A model generated the notes under the pieces. That model was not told the origin of the DNA. It searched no databases and was given only the letters and a program-made list of their open reading frames with translations. The position numbers and the translations under genes are program-made. This document shows, in pieces, positions 47,640 to 60,539 of a stretch of DNA of 64,000 nucleotides. Origin of the DNA: Mucor racemosus. Its lineage: Eukaryota; Mucoromycota; Mucoromycetes; Mucorales; Mucoraceae. Numbering within the stretch: position 1 is the stretch's first letter; every line of letters begins with the position of its first letter. The DNA is taken from assembly GCA_027405735.1 (NCBI GenBank), contig JAPEHQ010000023.1, positions 682,001-746,000 on the forward strand, given 5' to 3'.

Positions 47640-50030
47640 CTTTTTGGTATTTGTTTTACTTCTTATTTAAATCAATACTTAAAATCTGACGTTTTTTTTA
47701 AAAAAAAAAATAGATGTAGGACACATTCTACTACAGCTTTGATTACACATAAAAAAGACATTTACTTATTGACTTCAATAGCTTTCATTGCCATACATCC
47801 TGATTTTGGCTGATTTAACAATATTCTAATTTGAATACTTAATTCTTACGATCTAATCAGAAAATCAATGAAATATTAAAACTATAGCACTAGATACGAT
47901 TACAGTGATAGTATATATTTTGAAACATGCAGCCCATTTGGATTAATATCCATTGATTGCAAGCATTTTTCCAGTTACTAAATTTCTTTTTGCAGTGGGT
48001 TTACATACTAAAAACGCTTGATAATGATAAAATAACCTAATTTTCAAGTGTCGCTCATAAAATATGATGCCACTTGAAATATAAACGACAATAATAGACA
48101 AACAATTCAATTGAACACAATAACAAACGCATGCTAAACTTATGAAATACCTTTTGAACCATATATGTTGTGTAGATGATAGCACCCTTGATCACGGTGC
48201 AATCAATTACACAAATGACATGTATATCAAAACAGGATTCTATATAAATCAATAATAATAATAATAAACAAAGATATCAATTTAGTCAACTAATCATCTA
48301 TATTAAAGTTGCACTGTCAATATACATAAGATCCAAACATATAAAAATTATCCCTTAGTTCAAGGTTACATATAATAGATATAGCCATAATAAACAACCA
48401 TTTCCCAAAAGGCCGATATTGTCACATTTGACATCGATCCCTTATGGCCAATGCTCTGTTATTGATTTAATGGTTTAAGGGGTAAACCATGCATTATACT
48501 CAAAACTAGGAGATTATTAAATATAAATCCATTCAAATCTGATGGTATCCAAGTTCTCCAAATCACTATTATAAATATCCTCATGCTTTTTTAATTATTT
48601 TAAATCTTCAAAAATCTTCCGTAATAAAAGCTTTAGTTGATTATGATTGTATTTTTATCGCTTTTATTTTTATATATTTTTTTATTTTAGTACACAACAT
48701 TGCTATTTACTGCACCAGAGTATAAGCACATTTGCTTAACATTGACCAAAACTGACATAAATTGATTGTAAAAATGAAACATCTAATTGAGACGTAAATT
48801 TTTTGTATTCACAAGATAGATCCAACTGAAGACTACTGTGTATTTTTTGTTTCAGCAAAAAATATTGATTTTTCGTCGAGATCATAAAAGTAATAATCCA
48901 TATCACAGCTTAAAATATATAGTAACGGGATTCCAAAATCGATTTGATGAAAAAAATGATCGAAAATGACTAAAAAAAACAAAATCGTTTAATGGCTCAT
49001 GAACTGCAAAGTAAATCAACCTAGCTCATTAAATAATTTTTGTACAGTTTTAAATTTTGCATCTACCCAAATAAAAAAAAACAAACATTTTACATTAAAT
49101 TGTGCGTAAAATACAATTGAAATTTCAGAGGTTTTTTGAAGATGCACATCACTTTTTATAAGCATATTTACAATATAATAAACTAAAATTATGCGCAAAA
49201 CAATTATCTATCGATCGAGCTATTGCTGAAACTTTTAGCTACATTGTTCATGGAGAAAATGAGATTTTTGTAAATTTTTTTTTCAAATTCAGGATTTGGA
49301 TGAGGGTATATAAGGGAAAAATTGAAGCTAGAAACGAAAATATTTCTTTGTATACATTTTTGAGGGTATCTCTACGAAAAATCAATATTTTGAAAAAAAC
49401 TAAATTGGGTTCGAGGGAACTCCACGAGGTTGATGACATGAAAGTAAGAAAAACGCTACTCAATTTAATCAATATTTTGAAATCTACTACAAAAATATCA
49501 AAAAAATGAAAAAAAAATAAAAGTGCTTAGAATTTTTTTATATTACAATATGTTATAGAGCACTTCAAAACAAGTAAATTTTATTGTTGGAAAGTGTTAG
49601 TATAGCTTAATGTTTCGTGAAGATATGAAGGCTTGAAGTTTTTAATTTTAGCAGTAAAATACGCGTAAAAAATTTGAAACATTAGTACTGAAAAAGTTAT
49701 ATCAACTGCAAAAGATAGGATATTTCCTGAAACACATTTTTAAATAAAAGTTGAGCATCTCAGGTACCTCGGCATATAATATTTTCCTGGTGTTCTTTAG
49801 TGGGAAAAAAAGGTAGAGCAGGGATGAAAAGTCGGACCCATTTTTTTAAGGAAAAAGCAGTGAATTTAACGGGTTATCGAGCCTTTCGAAAGATATAATA
49901 TAAATTAGGAACGAGTAGAATATTGTAACCAGTTCATATATATTTTGCACTGTTTAAACCTAAGGTATATCATGGAAAGTTGTTTGGTATGTGGTTAGTC
50001 ATAGAAAAGATGCCACGCTCCAGCTTTGAA
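47640..50030 (+). repeat. Interspersed repeat copy D
   Basis: The left part (about 47640-47960) matches 60540-60900 and 34250-34600. The middle (48360-49220) matches the inverted copy A. The right part (48800-50030) matches copies B and C at lower similarity. It ends with a variant of the shared end, GCCACGCTCCAGCTTTGAAG. It is the most diverged of the three copies that share this end. No conserved protein frame. Confidence 0.72.
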
Positions 50031-50655
50031 GTAGGTGTGCTGAACTAGGTAGTACCGTATTTCCCCACATAATAAATTAAAAGCCATCTCATTTGAAACT
50101 ATTCCATTCTTAATCAGGTGCATCAAGAAGTCAGCAACCCAACGAATATATTCAAAATTGCGGAATAACTGACAGTCGACAGAATAACTTCCAGTAATTT
50201 GCGGAAATAAGTTTTAGGCAAATGTTGACTGTGCTTTTTACTAAATCAAAATAAGGACCAACTTTTATTCATTTGTGAGTATTGAATCGATGATGTAAGT
50301 GTGCTGAATTGTTTACCAATTAGGTTTCTAGCAATTGTTGGTAATGTTATAATTAGTAATAAAAGGGGTAATTGGTGCCGTACCTCCTTCAGCATACTTG
50401 AAAGCGGCTATAATCCAATTTCAGCTTTCGCATATAACAATACTGCTATATTGTCTTATTCGTGAGAAGACTTTGCAGCACTTTAATACCTCAACGTTTA
50501 ATTATTAATGCTTTGTAAATTCTCTAAAACTTTGGTTCGCATTTCTGAGTTTTAGGTAGCGTGCGGATTCTGAGAAATGCCACGTTCTTACACAAAGTAA
50601 GTTGCATAGATTCAAATCATTTAAAGAGGTATTATTTATTACAAAATTCTATTAT
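50031..50655. other. 3' flank of CotH copy 1
   Basis: Part of the tandem duplication: about 50385-50460 is similar to about 54110-54180 (shared ATACTTGAAAG(C/T)GGCTATAAT). No gene seen. Confidence 0.55.
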
Positions 50656-52619
50656 TTAATTGCTGGTTCCATTAAAGAAATTCAACAAATTGGTACTACG
50701 AAGCTCGACCCAGTTCTTGAGACTGATGGTAAAGTTAGAGATGGGTGAATCAGGGAAGGTGCCATTTAAACCAAACATAAATGGAACCTGATCCATACTG
50801 ACGTTATCACCAAGTGCATCTAATAAACTATTGTCTCCTACACGAGGCAATGATTTGTCCCAAGCAACATCCTGTTCAAGGAATTTATAAAGATCATCAA
50901 TACGAGGGAATAAAATGTCAGTGTTGACGAGATCTCTGGTAAAGTTATAGATCAGGTTATCAAGTTCCTTTTTGAATTCAGGAACAGCAAGTAAGCGAGA
51001 AGTCAAGGGACGTTCAGCAAAGCCAGGAAAGTTAGAGTAATTTCCACCATGAATTGCTTCAAGATTATAGAATCCAGTACCTAGCCAAATTATGTTAATA
51101 AGCTAAACAGCAAATAATACAAATATAAATATAAATATAAATATAAACATACCCATAGAAATATCAAAATCTTGGTTACTATAAACAATACGTTCGTTTT
51201 CAAGGTCATCGTACAAGATGTAGTTGTTACCATTTGCGAGATAGGCATCAGATTGAGAGGTAACTATCTCAAAGGCCATACCACGCAAGAAACTAGTAAC
51301 ATCCATTTTCTCATTCCAAAGTGGAATAACAGAGTCATCCGAAGTAGTGTTAGATTGCTCGTCAATAAATTTACATAAATCCATAATACGGGTATAATTT
51401 GCAGTACCAGAGGAAGGGTCTTCACGGACACCATATTGAAGGCTGTATTCAGTTATATTATCACCCAAGTAAGTTAAATCAGATTTAGAGGGTTTAACAG
51501 TGCTACCCAAAGCAAAATTAGAAGCGTTAGGCATTTGGGATAAATCGCTAGCATTGTTTAGACCATCAGCAATAGCAGAAGGATTGACGCCGTTATTGGG
51601 ACTAGCTGTATACAGGGCACCTAAACTCTTCTTTTTTCCACCTGCAAAAGTGTTTCTAGGCCAAGGATTCTTAAAGTTATCTGCAAATCCAAAGAGACCC
51701 AAGGGCTGGTCGTTCAAGAATACACGAGCATAGCTGTATCTAGCAGAAGGAAGGCCAATAGATTCTGCAATAGCATAAGCTAATTCCTCCCTCATGTATG
51801 ACAAATCGATAGCCATGGCTCTCAATTTGAAACGACGATAGTCATAGAGATCATCTCCGTCCTTGGGAAGCTTGACCTTGTAAGACAGTTTCGGGAATGA
51901 ACGAGAACTGAAACCGGCAATAGCTAATGTAGTGTTTTCGAATGATTGAATATCGTGAGGACTGAAAGTAATAGTTTGTTAATCAATTGCTAGTTAAATA
52001 CATAATCAAAGAAATAACAAACCTAATATATGTCATGGTCAAATCACTCACATCGACATCAGCGTATTGATTTGCATGCATATAATCAATCGCAGACTGA
52101 TTACCAGTAAAGTGGATTGTAGGAATCTCACCATCAATATGGAGATCGGATTTAATACGGTCGATGATGGGAAGAGGATCCATGATGGTAGGAAGTTGAG
52201 TAAGATTCATGGTATTCCAAGATCTTCCGTAATATTCGTTCAAAGTACTATCATCGGTGACAGGGCTACGAGTAAAACTCTCTTGATCAACAATCTTTGA
52301 AGTATCTGCCTTGTCTAATACTACATATTTGTAACCAGACGTAGCGGCAGGGGCTTCGCCAGAATGAAGCAATTGCGATTTCTTGCTTACAGATGTCAAT
52401 GGATATACTTGATTATCGACAATAACACCAATTGTTTGATTATTGGGTTGAAGTGAAACAACATTATAAGTAATATTTGAAGCAGCAGCAACTACTGATG
52501 TTACACCAGCTACAAATAATGTGATGGCTATTATATGTTCAATGACGAAATATGTTAGTAAAAATGGTTTTTTTTTTATATGTTTTAAAAGAGAAAGCGG
52601 TACCTGTCGAGATTTGCAT
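50656..52619 (-). CDS. cotH: CotH-family secreted kinase-like protein, copy 1
   Basis: Exons 52604-52619, 52023-52527, 51153-51961 and 50656-51080; 584 aa. The first exon codes for only five and a third codons. Residues 1-22 (MQISTAITLFVAGVTSVVAA) are a signal peptide. The CotH kinase-fold domain follows: DYRRFKLRAMAIDLSYMREE, ARVFLNDQPLGLFGFADNF, MAFEIVTSQSDAYLANGNNY and the metal-binding end SNQDFDISMG. Several N-x-S/T sites fit secretion. No GPI signal or membrane helix is seen at the C-terminus. The family was named for a Bacillus spore coat kinase and is expanded in Mucorales, where some members are cell-surface adhesins/invasins; this member's role is not shown by the sequence. A TATA box lies about 77 bp upstream. 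Copy 2 lies 3.7 kb away in the same orientation. Confidence 0.9.
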
Positions 52620-52695
52620 GATAAAGTTGATTAGTTTTAAAAAAAAATAAAAGGAATAAATAAAGAAGAGATGCAATTATATGTAACATTTAGCT

Positions 52696-52704
52696 CTTTA
52701 TATA
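52696..52704 (-). promoter_or_regulatory. TATA box of CotH copy 1
   Basis: TATATAAAG on the - strand, about 77 bp upstream of the ATG. The equivalent box is present in copy 2. Confidence 0.6.
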
Positions 52705-54392
52705 CAAATAGTTCAGAAAAGGTAACTGCACTAAACCAAGGTTTTACAGTATACTCGGAATAACTTCTACCGGTTGCTGCCTATTGGCATATGTTCCATG
52801 ATGCGGATAAACTTCTTTATGGCGTGAAATAAGAAAGCCTTGTTGACTTTTCAGCTTCTTTTACTGCTGCAAACTACGATTAATTTGAATGAAATAAACG
52901 CTACTGAAAAGAACAAAAAACATTTTGTAGAAATAGCCTTGACATAACTAGATCATGGATGCCAAAAATAAATTTAAATCGTTAACAATAATAGAAGAAC
53001 CTTCTTAATAATTTGCCAAGGAGTGTTGCTAAGCAGCAGTTGAATTTAATAGCAATATGCGGATATGTCTATTTATATTAACAGATCAAACGATCACAGA
53101 TATCTTTTTAATGCGATCTAATGCAGAAAGCGCAGTTACACCATGTATCATTAGTGGGATACATGTAACCAAAAATATATATGTAAATTACCGAATCTTG
53201 GTAACATCCAGAATTTTATCTTCAAGGGCCGATATCATTTAATAATAATGTGGTGGATAAGGTCCCGTTTGAAACAGCGCTTTAATATGATGATTTGAAT
53301 GTGCCATTGAAAAGCATGAACAGAATAAGTATATTGATTATGAGATGTATTGTATGAAGCTATCAGATGCAATGTCTTTTTATTTATAACTTGAACAAAA
53401 CCTTTTTGAAACTCTGTATCTCTAGTTGAAACCTTATCTGACACTGGCGTTCTGGTGCCGTTTGTAGACTTTGATGTTCGCAGAGGATTGGATGATGTTA
53501 TTTCAGTGAACGTACTGAGAGACATCGTGAGCCAAATCCGCGTAGAATTTAATGATAGGTTGGGTTGCTATCTCGAGATACAAAAGGATCTGAATCCTAT
53601 TTTATGAGTAACATATCAATGTTTTAGCTATTACAATAATCCTATACACTTTTCTCAGAAAAAAAGTGTACCTAATTTTTGGCTACAAAATTGACCTCAA
53701 CCCTTTGCTATTGGTCAAAGGAACTCGACTAATTTTGGATAACCTTAAATTTCTCCACAAAAAATCGAGATATTTTCGCAGATAATAGCTCAAATGATAG
53801 GTGTAACTTTCCCCTATTTATATAAAAATAAAAAAACCAAGTTTTATACTTAAGAAATTGACGTATCGTGCAAAAACATGATTTTATTCCATCTGATTTT
53901 GTGAAGCATTTTCATAGAAAAATAGTACTACAATTAATACCATTGTATGCAGAATTTTATTACCTATAAAGCACTCTATACTTACATACACTAATCTATA
54001 TGTGATATTTTGAGTAATTTGCAAAAAATTCTCATTTTTTGGAAAAATCGATGAAAATGAAGCAGGATTTTCTTAAATATTTTAATCGCCGCTACGTACA
54101 ACTTTTAAGTGTATACCTCTTGAACATACTTGAAAGTGGCTATAATCTGGCTTTAGCTTTCAAATATAAAAATATTAGTATAATTTCTATATGCATATAA
54201 ATACGTTAAAAATATATAGATTTGTAAAGTTAAACTATAGATGCTTTTAAAATCCTTTGAAACTTTAATTTGCAGATCTGAGTGCGTCGAGCAATGTCTG
54301 GTCATTACATCAATTAGTTTGCATAAATTCACTTCATTCAAAGAGTGATACTATTTATTAGATAGTGTACATATATCAACAACATTATATTA
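52705..54392. other. Intergenic stretch between the CotH copies
   Basis: The left part (to about 53400) is the upstream flank of copy 1 and is similar to the upstream flank of copy 2 (56450-57270), for example TTGCTAAGCAG and GAAGCTATCAGATGCAATGT. About 53400-54100 has no counterpart there. No gene; open frames are short. Confidence 0.55.
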
Positions 54393-56375
54393 TTAATTTC
54401 TGGTTTCATTAAAGAAATTTAGCAAATTAGTACTGCGAAGTTCGATCCAGTTCTTGACGCCCATAGTAAAGCTAGAGATAGGTGAATCAGGGATAGTGCC
54501 ATTTATACCAAACATAAATGGAAGTTGATCGAATGTAAAGTTAACACCAAGTACGCCAAATAAACTGTTGTCTCCTACACGAGGCAAGGATTTGTCCCAA
54601 GCAACATCCTGTTCAAGGAATTTATAAAGGTCATCAATACGAGGGGATAAAATGTCAGTGTTGACGAGATCTCTAGTAAAGTTATAGATCAAGTTATCAA
54701 GTTCCTTTTTAAATTCAGGAACAGCAAGCAAGCGAGAAGTCAAGGGACGTTCAGTAAAACCGGGGAAATTAGAGTAATTACCGCCATGAATTGCTTCAGA
54801 GCTAAAGAAAGTAGTGCCTATATATTGTAAAGATTGCATCAGTATTATTATATAAAATAAATGTCGTATTATGTATATATATATATATATATATATTTAT
54901 ATTGCATACCCATAGAAACATCGAAATCTTGATTGCTAAAAACGATTCGTTCGTTTTTAAGGTCATCGTACATGATGAAATTGTTAGCACCAGCGATATA
55001 ACCATCAGATTGAGAGGTAACGATTTCAAAAGCCATATTACGCAAGACGCTAGTAACATCCATTTTCTCATTCCAAAGTGAAATAACAGAGTCATCCGAA
55101 GTAGTGTTGGATTGCTCGTCAATAAATTTACACAAATCTATAATTCGAGTATAATTTGCAGTACCAGAGGAAGGATCTTCACGGACACCATATTGAATAC
55201 TGTATTCAGTTATATTATCACCCAAGTAAGTTAAATCAGATTTAGAGGGCCCAACAGTGCTACCCAAAGCTAAATCAGAAGTGTCCATTTGAGAATCACT
55301 GCTACTACTGTCCAAGCCAAGAACTGCAGTATCACCCATGCCATTTTTGGGACTAGCTATGTACAAAGCGCCTTGATCAAAATTCTTCTTCTTGCCACCT
55401 GCAAAAGTGTTTCTAGGCCAAGGATTCTTAAAGTCATCTGCAAATCCAAAGAGACCCAAGGGCTGGTCGTTCAAGAATACACGAGCATAGCTGTATCTAG
55501 CAGAAGGAAGACCAATAGATTCTGCAATTGCATAAGATAATTCATCTCTCATGTACGAGATATCGATAGCCATGGCTCTCAATTTGAAACGACGATAGTC
55601 ATAGAGATCATCTCCGTCCTTGGGAAGCTTGACCTTGTAAGAAAGTTTGGAAAATGAGCGAGAACTGAAACCAGAAACTGATAATGTAGTGTTTTCGAAT
55701 GATTGAATATCGTGAGGACTGAAATTAATAGTTTGTTAATCAATTGCAGTTTAAAAACGAAAAGAATTTTTAACAAACCTGATATATGTCATGGTCAGAT
55801 CACTCACATCGACATCAGCGTATTGATTTGCATGCATATAATCAATCGCAGACTGATTACCAGTAAAGTGGATTGTAGGAATCTCACCATCAATATGGAG
55901 ATCGGATTTAATACGGTCGATGATGGGAAGAGGATCCATGATGGTAGGAAGTTGAGTAAGATTCATGGTATTCCAAGATCTTCCGTAATATTCGTTCAAA
56001 GTACTATCATCGGTGACAGGGCTACGAGTAAAACTCTCTTGATCAACAATCTTTGAAGTATCTGCCTTGTCTAATACTACATATTTGTAACCAGACGTAG
56101 CGGCAGGGGCTTCGCCAGAATGAAGCAATTGCGATTTCTTGCTTACAGATGTCAATGGATATACTTGATTATCGACAATAACACCAATTGTTTGATTATT
56201 GGGTTGAAGTGAAACAACATTATAAGTAATATTTGAAGCAGCAGCAACTACTGATGTTACACCAGCTACAAATAATGTGATGGCTATTATATGTTCAATG
56301 ACGAAATATGTTAGTAAAAATGGTTTTTTTTTTATATGTTTTGAAAGAGAAAACGGTACCTGTAGAGATTTGCAT
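54393..56375 (-). CDS. cotH: CotH-family secreted kinase-like protein, copy 2
   Basis: Exons 56360-56375, 55779-56283, 54910-55718 and 54393-54817; 584 aa. Every exon has the same length as in copy 1. Signal peptide and domain order are the same. The kinase-like motifs read SNQDFDVSMG and MAFEIVTSQSDGYIAGANNF. Exon 2 is identical in protein to copy 1 up to its last residue, while exons 3 and 4 differ at many positions (for example the 85-residue stretch after FADDFKNPWPRN, and the C-terminal end). Intron 3 holds a TA microsatellite where copy 1 holds ATATAA-type repeats. Both copies look intact. A TATA box lies 68 bp upstream. Function is as for copy 1, and whether the two differ in expression cannot be seen. 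Confidence 0.9.
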
Positions 56376-56442
56376 GATAAAGTTGATTATTTAAACAAGC
56401 AAAGAAGGGATAATGAAGAGATTCATCGTATTCATAATTAGG

Positions 56443-56452
56443 CTTTTATATA
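56443..56452 (-). promoter_or_regulatory. TATA box of CotH copy 2
   Basis: TATATAAAAG on the - strand, 68 bp upstream of the ATG, in the same relative place as in copy 1. Confidence 0.6.
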
Positions 56453-58089
56453 AATAATTCAAAGAGACATTTCTAATCCGAGGTTTCACACCAAGAACAG
56501 TGTAACCTTTGCCGATTATCGGATATAAGCGTCAATTCCATATGGTACATGTAATTTCTCTATAACGATGTGAATTTAATAGATGATAATTAAGAAAGCC
56601 TTTGGAGGGTTGAACTGGTTCTTTTTACTGTTATAATTTCGACTGATTCGAATGAAATAGATTTCGTTGAAAAGGCGAGTGAGACTAGCCATTGTCAACT
56701 GTGGAAACTATAGCCGCATTTCTTGGCATAGCTAGGTGTCATGGATCCCAAAAATAAATAAAAACGTTGCATATAGAGAACCCCCTTTTTGTATTTTGCC
56801 AAGAAGCGTTGCTAAGCAGAAACTGAATCTAATAAAAGCATAATATTGTGCAAAGATGTCTATTTATATAAGTTAAATGCACAATTTCAAAGAATGCAGG
56901 CATCTTATGTTATATATTAGCACAAAAGAAATTGCAGTTACACAATGCTTCTAGATTTACGTTTTTTTATTTATATATATTAAGTTTATGTGTAAATTGC
57001 CACCTCACTTGTCGATTGGATCAAATATTGATACATCTATACTTTCGTCTTCAGGGCCCCACATTTAATGTACCTCATCTTGGTAATAAGTTCTCTTTTG
57101 GGCATCGTTTAGATGAGCCTAATTAGATATACCAATGACGACCATGAATAGAACAAAAAGGTTGATTATGAGGTTTATTGTATAAAGCTATCAGACGTAA
57201 TATCTCTTTTTACGAGGGTTAAATGGTCTTTTGTGATTTTGCATCTCAAATTAAAATCATTCGTAAGGGAAAAACACTCTCTACATAGTAAATCAAAGAT
57301 GTGTTTCATAAATTTGGATTATCAGTGGCCGCATTATTACAATCTTTCGGTCAAACAAGCTACTTAATTAGGTAATGCTCGCCACACTCTTGCCACCGAT
57401 ATTGATACGAAGGAGACATTATATGAAAGCTTCTCAAAGCTATTATGGTTTCGTTTACAAAATCATGTTGAAAATCGCATATTTATTTAATCTATTATGT
57501 ATCAATACTTTTATTTCACTGTTAAATAATAAAGCAACAAATATCAGCAGAACAAATAGCATTTGACGAGCATTTTATATTAGTTTATGCTATAGCAATG
57601 CTCTACTTTTTGTCATAAAAAATTCTTTGAAAATTAGCATCTTGATATTCTCAAGGATCGCAAAAAAAAAAAAAGAAAAAAAGAGATCTTGGCATGTTTA
57701 TTCATCATGTTATTATTATTTTTTTTTGCAATTTCTATAGAAAAGGGGACAATATTCACAAGTGAATACTATTAGTTTTCCACAGTTTACATGATATAAA
57801 AACCATATCACTATACTATAACCTTTATAATCTTAATAAAAATATGTAAATGTATCAAATTAATTAAGATGAAATAATTTTTATTGAAATAAAATGTATA
57901 AAAAAATGTATTCTTCTTGGTTCTCAAAGTAAAAAAATACTTTGATACTAACAGGATCAACCACGGGAAGGTGAAAATACAACTGATCCCAAAAGGAAAC
58001 CTACCTTGATTATGTAACCCAATCATTGTATAACCTGTTGTTTATGCTATACTCGTGGGGAGCAATACGTATATCACCCTTTTTCGTAA
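56453..58089. other. Upstream flank of CotH copy 2 and AT-rich stretch
   Basis: To about 57270 this is duplicated upstream sequence shared with copy 1. After that it is AT-rich with A and T runs (57660-57735). No gene recognised. Confidence 0.5.
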
Positions 58090-58720
58090 TAAAAGGCATA
58101 TTCTTGGACTTCTAGTCCTTACACTCCACTTTTTCCCAACCAACTATGGAAAAAGCTTCTGTGAAAGGGACTCCTAAACCTACCAAAAGAGATAGACCTT
58201 CAACCACCCTATACCCTGACGTTGGGACCAGAAGCCCGGCGGAGAGACGCACCGTACCGCCATTGGGCAGAGTGACATGCGAGCATCCAGATTACCGGCG
58301 ATAAGTTATGCGACAAGGCTATGTTTACATTGGAAAATGCCACAGGCTTACAAGACCTTAAGATGTCGGCGCCGCCTCCTAGCAGTAAGACGATCTAACG
58401 GACCAGTCCAGCTGTGATCTCATTCTAGCCCTACTCCTCAAGTTTTAGGCAATACAGGAGCTGGTTTGAGCAGTCTCAAAAGTATCAATGGTGCGACAGA
58501 GATACCCTTGGTCAGTGTCACCTTTAACCTTTCATATCGCTCTCGAAAGAGGTCAATAAAAGAATGCTAGTGTTGGAGTAGACCCCTGGAACTAGGGCTA
58601 CGAACCCAAGTCAGAAATGAATGAGATAAGCATACAAAACCAAGAAGAACCTTGCAAGAACGTTCACAACTATCTTGAACCTGACCAGAAGGAATCAAAA
58701 GTATGCTAAAGAAGAAGAAG
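58090..58720 (+). pseudogene. GC-rich island, decayed coding element of unknown type
   Basis: Base composition changes abruptly to G/C-rich. An ATG at 58146 opens a 53-codon frame starting MEKASVKGTPKPTKRDRPST and including TRSPAERRTVPPLGRV. A second frame at about 58425-58575 reads HSSPTPQVLGNTGAGLSSLK and continues through VTFNLSYRSRKRS. Stops separate them. The basic, proline-rich text resembles the start of a transposon ORF, perhaps of a non-LTR retroelement, but no reverse transcriptase or other diagnostic domain is present. Confidence 0.4.
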
Positions 58721-60539
58721 AAAAGTTTTTTTGCAAAGCATTTTTCGCGTTTATCTTACTGCGAAGCATAGAAGTGGTTTGCGTCAGCGGTGTAACCATC
58801 AAGAAAAAGCCGCCTGATACTGGTAAATCTAATTAAAAGTGATGAATTGCATATATGAAACGATTAATGGATTCCTACAGTATGGCTCAACGTTGCTTAA
58901 TACGATATTTTGTGGTATATAATGTGTGCTACCTATGTTTCTGCTTTTGATTTAAACGCTCCTCTTTAATATATTTGTGATACATTTCTCCGTTCAAATA
59001 TATGTCTTTAAAGGATTTTTACACCATCAAGAAAGTGCATTAGAAAAGCAGAGTTCAATCAGATTATTTTTCTGGCACATTTAAATACGTTTGTATTTCT
59101 TTTTTTAAAAATTAATTGGGTTTCGATGGAGAACCATCCAATTTAATGTTGCGGTGCCATAAAATCAAGCATAAATTAACACTTTAAAGGGCGCATATCT
59201 TCAAATGTAAGCGACCGAAGATGCTCAGAATCGTACCAAATAATTTCGTTGGCTAAAGATACTCTCTATTCATCTCTAAATATTTGCAAACTCTTGTTTT
59301 TCGTTCGATTTTAGATAAGGGATATCTCATGGAAAATTGAAATTTGGACGAATCTCAAATTTTCACCACAAAAATGGACTTTTTAAGAGAGTTTTGCTAA
59401 AAATACTTTTTAAAGTTTTCTGCGCCAAGCTATACACAACGAAGCTATGAATGATTTGAATTTACTGTTGCGTTTTTAGACCATATAAACTAATTTTGTA
59501 GATGCGTGTAAGCAACTTCAAAATAAATTACAAATTTTGAAGGCAGATTTTTATTACTAAAAATGTTTGCCCAAGGATTGATTGTTGAGAATTGATCGTT
59601 GACATTGTGTTATGGTAGTTAAAGAATTTATGGCTCAACTATATTTAACAAATTTATTGGTCCAGAAGTAGAAACTATGGAGAAAGTACGACTTTAAGTA
59701 GACTCCCTTGAAATGTAAATAAATTGTGTTGAGATTTGAGAGCTTGCAGCTTCAGTAAATAAGCTTTAGCATATCTTTCCAAAGGCAATGGTAGTGATTG
59801 AATGTAAATAAACATACTTGAGAAATATGCAAAACCAAGTAATGCACAAAAGAAAGTGTAAGATAAAGTAAGAGTAATACTAAGAGTGCCACCATTTCAT
59901 TGTGATGCTCCTCACTTTCAGAACACCATTTTTTTTTTTTTTTTTTTGGTGATACTGACCACCTTAAAGGGTATTTCCTACTAGAAACAATCATACGTTG
60001 ACTGGCTTAACACTATATAAAATTTTCTATAGGATTTGAATATCGTAAACATTTTATTTTTTTATTTTTGAAATGAGTGATACTGAATACTTGTGGTGAA
60101 TTAAGTTTGAAAAAGAGCGTGAAATCTAAATCACAAGTTTGAATCAGAATTATCATCGTTCCGACATCCATTTTCACTAGCCATCTTAGCAGTTCCTTCT
60201 TTCTTATTGTATTTAAATTTATTTTATAAAGATCGCAAATCAATAAAAACGATTACTACTCAATAAGATCAAAAATAAAAATAAAAAAATGGTGCCCCAG
60301 ATTGAGTGAAAAAGATGGCTTCCGCAGTAGTATCCTAAACTAAATACAATTTATGATGTTTATCCTCAGTTATGTATAATCATCATAAAACTTACGTTTC
60401 TAAATATTTGATTTATGCAATGTGTGCATGCATTGAACAGTGCTGACAGTTCAAAACTTGTTATTTCCATCCCAAATTTCTTGTGCTGTCAAGTTATATT
60501 TGAATTTATCCAGCAAAACAAAAGTTTACAATTTCTGGA
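58721..60539. other. Gene-poor AT-rich stretch
   Basis: No gene recognised. A T17-18 run lies at about 59931-59948. A short shared phrase TTTAAAGGGCGCA (59182) also occurs at 10427. Confidence 0.45.
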
